Of a stretch of DNA of 11,624 bases, positions 1-5,673 are shown piece after piece. The stretch spans positions 1-11,624 of the forward strand of contig DYMR01000051.1 of assembly GCA_020721485.1 (NCBI GenBank). Reading direction: 5' to 3'. Below the pieces are notes generated by a model. That model had not been told where the DNA came from. It was given only the letters and a program-made list of their open reading frames with translations, and made no database searches. The position numbers were made by a program, and so were the translations under genes. The stretch's first letter is position 1; each line of letters begins with the position of its first letter. The stretch comes from Halothiobacillus neapolitanus (GTDB lineage: Bacteria; Pseudomonadota; Gammaproteobacteria; Halothiobacillales; Halothiobacillaceae).

Positions 1-1
1 C

Positions 2-448
2 CGCGCGGCGTTTGATGCCGCTTTGGCCGAACGAATTGACGCTTGCCAGCCCGATTGGATCGTGCTGGCCGGTTTCATGCGTATTTTGACGGCGGAGTTC
101 GTCGCACATTTCTTGGGGCGACTGATCAACATCCATCCCTCGCTGCTACCGAAATATCCGGGGCTCGATACCCACGCGCGCGCTCTGGCCGCTGGCGAAC
201 ACGAACACGGTGCCACCGTGCATTTTGTCACCCCGACGGTGGATGCCGGTCCGCCGATCATTCAAGGCGTGCTCCCGCTGACGCCTGCGGATGATCTGAG
301 CACCCTCCCCGCCCGCGTCCACCAGCTCGAACACCGCATCTACCCGGAAGCCCTGCGGTTACTCATCAGCGGTGCGCTGCGGTTTAAAGACGGCCAAGCG
401 CGCTGGCGGGATGGCCGCACCGCGCCGCAACAACTGCGCGAAATCTGA
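2..448 (+). CDS. purN: Phosphoribosylglycinamide formyltransferase PurN (GAR transformylase), 5'-truncated by the window edge
   Basis: PurN transfers a formyl group from 10-formyltetrahydrofolate to glycinamide ribonucleotide, the third step of de novo purine synthesis, in the cytosol. The reading frame is open from base 2, with no start codon that fits a complete protein. The visible 148 residues match the C-terminal two thirds of the family. The signature NIHPSLLPKYPGL is intact, carrying the catalytic Asn and His (residues 43 and 45 of the fragment). The catalytic Asp in VDAGP is at fragment residue 81. These correspond to Asn106, His108 and Asp144 of E. coli PurN, and the constant offset implies about 63 missing N-terminal residues. 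The TTG at 23 is an internal codon, not the start. purM is the usual upstream partner but lies outside the window. The gene converges on cysM across a repeat-filled gap. Confidence 0.97.
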   Translation, partial: RAAFDAALAERIDACQPDWIVLAGFMRILTAEFVAHFLGRLINIHPSLLPKYPGLDTHARALAAGEHEHGATVHFVTPTVDAGPPIIQGVLPLTPADDLSTLPARVHQLEHRIYPEALRLLISGALRFKDGQARWRDGRTAPQQLREI

Positions 449-453
449 TTGTT

Positions 454-490
454 CACCCCCACCCCAGCCCTCCCCCCTCAAGGGGGAGGG
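454..490 (+). repeat. REP-like GC-rich palindrome, copy 1
   Basis: A perfect 9-bp stem, CCCTCCCCC at 468-476 and GGGGGAGGG at 482-490, encloses the loop CTCAA. A CACCCCCACCCC lead precedes it. The 37-base unit recurs at 11568-11604 with one difference (G467 versus A11581). The unit starts six bases after the purN stop codon and could fold at the end of the purN message, although no U-tract follows. High similarity over a non-coding unit suggests a dispersed, REP-like element. Confidence 0.8.
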
Positions 491-531
491 TGTTCGGCTC
501 GTGTTCATTTTGGGCGAGGCGATTGCCGACC

Positions 532-557
532 AGCCCCCCCTCAAGGGGGAGGGGGCT
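532..557 (+). repeat. REP-like GC-rich palindrome, copy 2 (variant)
   Basis: This copy keeps the CTCAAGGGGGAGG core of copy 1 in the same orientation, but the left arm is a plain run of seven C. Two foldings are possible: CCCCC 535-539 with GGGGG 545-549, or AGCCCCC 532-538 with GGGGGCT 551-557. It looks like a diverged copy of the same element in the purN-cysM gap. Confidence 0.65.
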
Positions 558-610
558 CGGCTTGGATGACCCCCAGCCCGTCCAGGGTCGCGGGGCAGCG
601 CGACCCGCTT

Positions 611-632
611 CGCCCCCCTCAAAAGGAGGGCG
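611..632 (+). repeat. REP-like palindrome, copy 3 (degenerate)
   Basis: The sequence CGCCCCCCTCAAAAGGAGGG followed by CG is a shortened, imperfect version of the CCCCCTCAAGGGGG palindrome. The outer bases CGCCC 611-615 can pair with GGGCG 628-632. It lies in the same orientation as copies 1 and 2 and could help end transcription from either convergent gene. Confidence 0.45.
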
Positions 633-670
633 CACGCCCCCGCACGCCCCCGAACGACCCCGCACGGCAA
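631..670 (+). repeat. 10-bp tandem repeat, four units
   Basis: CGCACGCCCC is present twice exactly (631-640 and 641-650), followed by two diverged units, CGAACGACCC (651-660) and CGCACGGCAA (661-670). It ends five bases before the cysM stop codon. Its role is unknown; slipped-strand expansion is the simplest origin. With the three palindromes it accounts for much of the 449-674 gap, where I see no gene. Confidence 0.6.
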
Positions 671-674
671 TCGC

Positions 675-1568
675 TCAGCCCGCCGGAAACACTCCGGTTG
701 AAAGATACCGATCCCCGCGATCACACACGATGGTGACGATCACGGCGTCAGGGTTTTCCCGCGCGATTTGCAGCGTCGCCGCCATCGCCCCGCCCGAAGA
801 AATCCCCGCCAAAATTCCCTCGGTACGCGCCAGTTGACGGGTGGTTTCCTCCGCCGAGACTTGATCGACATCAATCACCCGATCCACCACTTCCGGGCGG
901 AAAATTTTCGGCAAATACGCCGCCGGCCAGCGCCGAATACCGGGAATTTGTGCGCCATCCGCCGGTTGCACCCCCACAATTTGAATCGCGGGATTTTGTG
1001 ATTTAAGAAACTGACCAGTGCCAACAATCGTGCCGGTGGTGCCCATCGCCGAAACAAAATGCGTGATGGTTCCGGCCGTATCGCGCCAAATTTCCGGCCC
1101 CGTCGAAACAAAATGCGCTGCGGGATTATCCGCATTGCTGAACTGATCGAGCACCACGCCCTCGCCCCGTGCCGCCATCGCCGTCGCCAGATCGCGCGCA
1201 CCTTCCATCCCGGCGGCCTTGGGCACCAAAATCAATTCCGCCCCATACGCCGCCATGGATTGCCGCCGCTCCAGCGACATATTGTCCGGCATGATGAGGG
1301 TCATCTTCAGCCCCAGCGTGGCCGCCACCATCGCCAAAGCAATGCCCGTATTGCCCGAAGTGGCCTCGATCAGCCGGTCGCCAGGGCGAATTTCCCCGCG
1401 CGCCAGCGCCGCCCGCACCATGTGCAAGGCCGGCCGATCCTTCACCGATCCGCCCGGATTATTGCCCTCTAATTTACCGAGCACCGTGCCGGCACCCGCG
1501 CCCGCCAGCCGCGCAATGCGCACCAGCGGGGTGTTACCGATCAAATCAGCCAAGGACTGCGCATTCAT
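675..1568 (-). CDS. cysM: Cysteine synthase B (O-acetylserine sulfhydrylase B), PLP-dependent
   Basis: CysM makes L-cysteine from O-acetylserine and sulfide; the B isozyme can also use thiosulfate to give S-sulfocysteine. The 297 residues match the usual length of about 300. The N-terminus NTPLVRI is typical of the fold. The PLP lysine sits in GGSVKDRPA (Lys43). The substrate loop EATSGNTG and the phosphate-binding GTTGTIVGTG loop are both intact. The segment GVQPADGAQIPGIRRW, rather than the CysK-type sequence, favours CysM over CysK. The C-terminal GISSGGA also agrees. ATG at 1568 is the natural start, with no strong Shine-Dalgarno sequence. The gene is transcribed divergently from the hybrid sensor gene 79 bp away, and cysM neighbouring barA/gacS is a recurring arrangement in gammaproteobacteria. 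Confidence 0.95.
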   Translation of the reverse strand: MNAQSLADLIGNTPLVRIARLAGAGAGTVLGKLEGNNPGGSVKDRPALHMVRAALARGEIRPGDRLIEATSGNTGIALAMVAATLGLKMTLIMPDNMSLERRQSMAAYGAELILVPKAAGMEGARDLATAMAARGEGVVLDQFSNADNPAAHFVSTGPEIWRDTAGTITHFVSAMGTTGTIVGTGQFLKSQNPAIQIVGVQPADGAQIPGIRRWPAAYLPKIFRPEVVDRVIDVDQVSAEETTRQLARTEGILAGISSGGAMAATLQIARENPDAVIVTIVCDRGDRYLSTGVFPAG

Positions 1569-1647
1569 TAGAAAAGATTCTCATGTCGTGGAATGCACCG
1601 GATTGTCGCATAATCGCCCGTCACCACCCGCTGCTGCTGCCAACCCC
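1569..1647. promoter_or_regulatory. Divergent intergenic region between cysM and the hybrid sensor gene
   Basis: These 79 bases are the only non-coding space in front of two genes that point away from each other, so they should hold both promoters. The clearest element is CATAAT at 1609-1614, a possible -10 box for the rightward gene, without a convincing -35 box at the proper distance. No Shine-Dalgarno sequence is evident before 1648. I see no clear operator palindrome or riboswitch. Confidence 0.35.
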
Positions 1648-3915
1648 ATGAATTCCGACGCCGTATCCCACCCGCATCAAACCGCTCAGGCCGCCCTAGC
1701 CGCCCAAGCCACCCCAGCGCGACGGTATCGGGCGGTTTGGGCACAAATCGTGGCGACTTGGCCGTTGTTGGTCGGGGTGTTTCTCGGCCTGCCGTTGTCC
1801 GCGTCCCTTCTGCCTGCCGAATGCCCGCCCCTGCCCGCCGTGGCCGGTGGCACGGCGTGGTTTGCGTTTTGGGTGTTGGTCTGGTGGCAATGGCAGTCAC
1901 GCTACGACCGCCCCAACTACCGCCGCGTGGCGCGTATTTCCGGCCAGCAAATTGCGGAAATCAACCAAAACTGGATTACCCCGCTCGGGCATATTCGTGC
2001 CGCCACCGATGCCTTGGCCGTCACCAACGAGCAGGCGGGCATTCATGAACGGCTCACGCCCGAACTCGCGATCATTCGCGCGGCCAATGCGGAATTGCGG
2101 CTAGCCATCGAAAATGTGCTCGATTACTACGAAGCCACCACCGGACGGCTGCGCGCCACGCCGCGCAAAATGGACATTCGCCTGCAAATCGAAGACATCG
2201 TGGCGGAATGGCAGATTCCGGCGCAACACCGCGTTGGGCTGATTCAATACATTTGCTTTCAGGATATGCCGGGGCACATTGAAATCGACATTCGCCTCCT
2301 GCGGCGACTGCTCGATAACCTGCTGCTGCAACTGCTGAACGAACCCCACCTCAGCGACTGCTGCGTAACCTTGCTCGAATGCGAACCGGAAGGGGAAAAT
2401 CCGCCCGACAGCCCGCATTTTGAGCTCATCATCGACGGTCGCCCGCCGCAAGGCCGGCAAGGGTTTGGCGAAACCCTGCCCACGCAAGACCCGCGCTTAC
2501 CGCCGGACAACCCCCTGCTCATGGGCAATGCCCTGTCGCTGTGGCTGATCGACCAATTCACCGATCTGCTCCATGCCCGCCTCACGCGCGGCACCACGCG
2601 GGGCGACCGAGTCGGTTTTCGCCTGCAATTTCCCGCCGCCATCCTCTCGCCGCACCAACCCTGGCACCCGTGGCTGGATGGTGTGCGCTGCGCGGTGCTG
2701 ACCGAGTCGACAATTCACGCCCAAGCGTGGCGGGGGCAGCTCTCCGCCTTGGGCGCCGATTTGGTGCTTGACCCCATTAATGAATCTGGCCATGAAGCGG
2801 GTCATGAATCCAACCATCAAACCGGCCACCATCCTAGCGATTCCGGCGATTCCGGCGATTCCGGCGCGCCGCACGGCAACGCCCAACGCCCACCGTTGGA
2901 CTGCCTGTTTTTAGACAGCGCGCAATGGCATGTGCTCAGCACCGCGCATGTCGGCTGGTTCAACCAAATGGCCAAAACCACCCGCATCATCGGCCTGTGC
3001 AGCCAGCTTTCCCTGCGGGGTCGTCCGCAACAACAGCTCGACTGGGCGGAATTCACCCTGCCGCTGTTTGTGCGGCAGCGCGTACTGCAAACCCTGTTGC
3101 CCCGCATCGTCCACACCCAAACCCCGTTGCCGACCGTCGCCGCGACCCGCCCAACCCCCACCCCGCGCACCGCCACCCCCGGTCTGCCCTCGTTCAGCGG
3201 CCGCACGGCGTTGGTCATTGATGATGACCGCATCTACCGCGCCCACCTCATCAACCTGCTCAAGCAGGTGGGCGTGGATGTCCTGATCGCCGCCGATGGC
3301 AAAACCGGCATTTCCACCGCCGAACATGCCGATCTCGACCTCATCCTGACCGATATGCACCTGCCGGACATCCTCGGCACCGGCATTGTCCGCATGGTGC
3401 GCAAACAGCCCCGTCACCTGCACACCCCGATCATCGCCATCACCGCCAACATTCAAACCTCCGTGCATCAAGCCCTGCTCGATACCGGGGCAGACATGGT
3501 GCTGGGGAAACCGGTGTCCTTGGGCGAACTCATCAACGCCATCAGCCAGTTTTTCGCGCCCACACAACAAGAACCGCCCACGCAACCGCAGGCCGAAATT
3601 AAAACCGATGAAGTTCTCGATGCCCTGCTGTGCGATGAGTTACCGATTTACCGTGAACACTTGCTCCAGCCCGAACACGAACCGACCGAATTACGCCACC
3701 TGGCGCACAAACTGCGCGGCGCGGCGGCTTGCTGCCAAGCACGCCAGTTGCAAAGCCTGGCCGGGCAACTGGAAGATCAACTCGGTTTAGCCACCATCGA
3801 TTTCGCCAGCGTCACGCGGTTACAGGCGCAACTGGTGAGCACCATCGACCAAACGCTGAAAGAACGGCATTGCACCGCCTTCCGCAAACCATCCAAAAAC
3901 CCCCACGCCTTATAA
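1648..3915 (+). CDS. Membrane-anchored BarA/GacS-like hybrid sensor with degenerate kinase core, pseudo-receiver, intact receiver and HPt domain
   Basis: This 755-residue protein has the layout of a tripartite phosphorelay sensor. Two hydrophobic segments (about 32-55 and 63-81) anchor it, with almost no periplasmic loop. The HisKA-like helices follow (92-165), but the H-box reads NQNWITPL, with Gln107 where the phosphoacceptor His belongs. The ATPase-like region (175-330) keeps Asn224 of the N-box, but the second Asn is Gln228. The DxGxG loop has become DGRPP (263-267), and the G2 loop reads GNAL. A second degenerate receiver (345-485) contains a His/Ser-Gly-Asp-rich insert. The C-terminal receiver (519-636) is complete: Asp525/526, Asp569, Thr599 and Lys621. 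An HPt domain (653-740) has His687 in AHKLRG. It therefore probably cannot autophosphorylate, but could relay or drain phosphate. The frame is also open upstream across cysM; I chose the first ATG after the cysM start, and GTG 1588 or TTG 1603 are alternatives. Confidence 0.85.
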   Translation: MNSDAVSHPHQTAQAALAAQATPARRYRAVWAQIVATWPLLVGVFLGLPLSASLLPAECPPLPAVAGGTAWFAFWVLVWWQWQSRYDRPNYRRVARISGQQIAEINQNWITPLGHIRAATDALAVTNEQAGIHERLTPELAIIRAANAELRLAIENVLDYYEATTGRLRATPRKMDIRLQIEDIVAEWQIPAQHRVGLIQYICFQDMPGHIEIDIRLLRRLLDNLLLQLLNEPHLSDCCVTLLECEPEGENPPDSPHFELIIDGRPPQGRQGFGETLPTQDPRLPPDNPLLMGNALSLWLIDQFTDLLHARLTRGTTRGDRVGFRLQFPAAILSPHQPWHPWLDGVRCAVLTESTIHAQAWRGQLSALGADLVLDPINESGHEAGHESNHQTGHHPSDSGDSGDSGAPHGNAQRPPLDCLFLDSAQWHVLSTAHVGWFNQMAKTTRIIGLCSQLSLRGRPQQQLDWAEFTLPLFVRQRVLQTLLPRIVHTQTPLPTVAATRPTPTPRTATPGLPSFSGRTALVIDDDRIYRAHLINLLKQVGVDVLIAADGKTGISTAEHADLDLILTDMHLPDILGTGIVRMVRKQPRHLHTPIIAITANIQTSVHQALLDTGADMVLGKPVSLGELINAISQFFAPTQQEPPTQPQAEIKTDEVLDALLCDELPIYREHLLQPEHEPTELRHLAHKLRGAAACCQARQLQSLAGQLEDQLGLATIDFASVTRLQAQLVSTIDQTLKERHCTAFRKPSKNPHAL
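2779..2833 (+). repeat. Imperfect repeats encoding a His-rich linker in the sensor
   Basis: The DNA repeats short units around CATGAA/CATCAA and encodes GHEAGHESNHQTGHH (residues 381-395), five histidines in spaced pairs. It interrupts the pseudo-receiver domain. A flexible surface loop with metal affinity is possible, but this is inference from composition only. Confidence 0.5.
2839..2865 (+). repeat. 9-bp perfect tandem repeat (GATTCCGGC x3) inside the sensor gene
   Basis: Three exact copies of GATTCCGGC encode Asp-Ser-Gly three times (residues 398-406), directly after the His-rich stretch. Because the unit is nine bases, copy-number change would lengthen or shorten the linker without a frameshift. 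Confidence 0.85.
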
Positions 3916-4005
3916 AAAAATTCATGGTATTGTCTGAAGCAAATGTTTATATGCTCCCAAAACTAAAATGACACCGTCTCCCCAACTCACGCATGGCCGC
4001 TGAAT

Positions 4006-4010
4006 AAGGA
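4006..4010 (+). promoter_or_regulatory. Ribosome binding site of the GGDEF/EAL gene
   Basis: AAGGA lies ten bases before the ATG at 4021, a slightly long but workable spacing, and supports that start. The 105-bp gap after the sensor gene (3916-4020) begins AT-rich, unlike its surroundings, so it may also hold a promoter. I could not find a -35/-10 pair with proper spacing. Confidence 0.6.
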
Positions 4011-4020
4011 AATCGCCCGG

Positions 4021-5667
4021 ATGGCACCACTGGATGAAGTTCTCGCTGCGCTTGCCCACCCCGTGCTCGTTTTAGATGCGCAGGGCGAGTTGGTATTCAT
4101 CAACGACCACGCCCGCCATCTCTTGGGTTTGCCGCAAGACAGCGCCCATTCGCTCGACCTCACCCTCGGCAAGCTGTATCGACAAAACGGCAGCCCGGTG
4201 GTCGCCGGCGATCTCGACACCCCCGCGCCGCTGCCGGTGCGCGCCCATCCCGATTCCGCCCTCGAAGAAGAATATGAACTGCGTTGCCGCCGCTTGAGCG
4301 ATGGCAGCCGCTGCCTTGAATTACTGCCGGTGGCGCATCATGCCGGCGTGCCGCTGGATGCCCTGACCGGCCTGATGGAACGCGGGCAAATGCTGAGCCT
4401 GATCGGCATGAAGCGCCAAAGCGGGCGCGGCGCGCTGATTTTGATCGACATCGACCGCCTCAAAATCATCAACGATTATTTGGGGTATCACACCGGCGAT
4501 CGAGTGATTCACGCACTGGGGCACGCATTCCGAGCGCACATCTCGCCAGAAGTCATGCTCGCGCGCTGGAGCGGGCATGAATTCATGGCGTTGGTGCCCG
4601 AGGCCATCATCGAGCGAACAAACGAGATTGCCAATCAATTCAACCAGATCGCGCATGCTCTGCCGCTGGCGCAACACCTCAACCTGCCCGGTGGTCGGCT
4701 GAGTTTGAGTGTGGGCTACACCCGTTTTTCTGCCGAACACGGTGAATCAACCACGCGCGATCCGCTCACCGAGGTGAATGCGGCAGTGTACGAAGCCAAG
4801 CGCGCCGGGCGTAACCGCAGCATTAATGCCCAACACCTGAGCCGCCCGTCGATTTACATCACCGGCGGCACCTTGGAAACCGCGCTGAAAGAGGAGCGCA
4901 TCTTGGCGGCGGTGCAGCCCATCGTCGATCTGCGCACGCGGCAAGTCGTGGCGGATGAATCCCTCGCGCGGATGATTACCCCCGAAGGCCGCATCATCGC
5001 GGCGGGCGAATTCATCGAGGCCGCCTCCGCCCTGCAACTGGCGCACCGGATCGACCACCGCATCATCAAACAAACCATCAACTACTGCGTCACCAGCCAT
5101 TTCTCGGTGCCGCGCGCGCATTTCGTCAACATTTCCGGCGATTTTTTGCGCCACCCCGAACTGATCGACGACATCATCATCACCGCGATGAACGCCTGCG
5201 GTTGCACCCACCCCGATCAGCCGGATGACCGCAAAACCAAACCCTTGGTCATCGAAATGACCGAGCGGGAATTGGTGTACGACATCGCCGAAGCGTTCAC
5301 CAGCCTCAAACCTTTGGTGGATTTCGGCCTGCGCCTCGCGCTGGATGATTTCGGCAGTGGCTATTCTTCCTACCGCTATCTGCTGGATCTGCCCTTCCAC
5401 TTCCTGAAAATTGAAGGCGAGCTGGTGCGGCACATCACCACCAATCCCAAAGCGCGCAAAATCGTGCAGCACATTCAGCAAATGGCGACCGACATGGAAC
5501 TCACCACCGTGGCGGAATTCATTGGCGATGAAGACACGGCGCAATGTCTGGCCGATATGGGCGTCGATTGGGGGCAAGGCTTCTATTTGGGCAAGCCGGA
5601 ATTGATCCACAACCCGTTCGCCCCCGAACCCACCAAACGCCAACTCTGGCAGGGAATCACGCGCTAA
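4021..5667 (+). CDS. PAS-GGDEF-EAL protein; probable cyclic-di-GMP phosphodiesterase with degenerate GGDEF domain
   Basis: The 548-residue protein has no membrane segment, so it is probably cytosolic. A PAS-like domain (about 5-105; HPVLVLDAQGELVFIND) comes first. The GGDEF domain (112-270) has the DALTGLMER entry, the LIDIDRLKIIND strand and YEAKRAGRNR, but its signature is SGHEF (184-188). That loses the first Gly and puts His where the metal-binding Asp/Glu belongs, so diguanylate cyclase activity is unlikely; no RxxD inhibitory site precedes it. The EAL domain (286-530) keeps the catalytic set: Glu313 and Arg317 in ESLAR, Asn370, Glu412 in IEMTE, Asp442/Asp443 in LDDFGSG, Lys463, Glu499 and Gln519. 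The expected function is hydrolysis of c-di-GMP to pGpG, perhaps with GTP or PAS-ligand control. The Ala-to-Ser change in the EAL motif and KIE for KID are minor oddities. It sits between the sensor gene and the DUF748 gene, six bases before the latter. Confidence 0.9.
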   Translation: MAPLDEVLAALAHPVLVLDAQGELVFINDHARHLLGLPQDSAHSLDLTLGKLYRQNGSPVVAGDLDTPAPLPVRAHPDSALEEEYELRCRRLSDGSRCLELLPVAHHAGVPLDALTGLMERGQMLSLIGMKRQSGRGALILIDIDRLKIINDYLGYHTGDRVIHALGHAFRAHISPEVMLARWSGHEFMALVPEAIIERTNEIANQFNQIAHALPLAQHLNLPGGRLSLSVGYTRFSAEHGESTTRDPLTEVNAAVYEAKRAGRNRSINAQHLSRPSIYITGGTLETALKEERILAAVQPIVDLRTRQVVADESLARMITPEGRIIAAGEFIEAASALQLAHRIDHRIIKQTINYCVTSHFSVPRAHFVNISGDFLRHPELIDDIIITAMNACGCTHPDQPDDRKTKPLVIEMTERELVYDIAEAFTSLKPLVDFGLRLALDDFGSGYSSYRYLLDLPFHFLKIEGELVRHITTNPKARKIVQHIQQMATDMELTTVAEFIGDEDTAQCLADMGVDWGQGFYLGKPELIHNPFAPEPTKRQLWQGITR

Positions 5668-5673
5668 CCTCCT

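Noticed and set aside
454..660. CRISPR array from the repeated palindromes.
   Set aside because: The copies differ in sequence and spacing, spacers are irregular, and no cas gene is present.
449..736. Small plus-strand frames across the purN-cysM gap.
   Set aside because: They are proline/glycine-rich translations of GC-rich palindromes and tandem repeats with no sign of coding.
1219..1647. The plus-strand reading frame of the hybrid sensor stays open back to 1219, across the 5' part of cysM.
   Set aside because: This part is antisense to well-conserved cysM codons and encodes no recognisable domain. Long antisense frames are common in GC-rich genes; the sensor start at 1648 fits better.
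2911..3585. 224-codon minus-strand frame opposite the receiver domain of the sensor.
   Set aside because: Glycine-rich antisense translation of a conserved receiver; no domain recognised.
3916..4020. Possible promoter in the AT-rich start of the gap (TTGTCT 3930-3935 and TATATG 3948-3953).
   Set aside because: The spacer is only 12 bases, too short for a sigma-70 promoter, and no better pair was found.
4747..5643. 298-codon open frame on the minus strand opposite the EAL gene.
   Set aside because: It is the antisense shadow of a strongly conserved EAL domain, with no family resemblance and no ribosome site of note.
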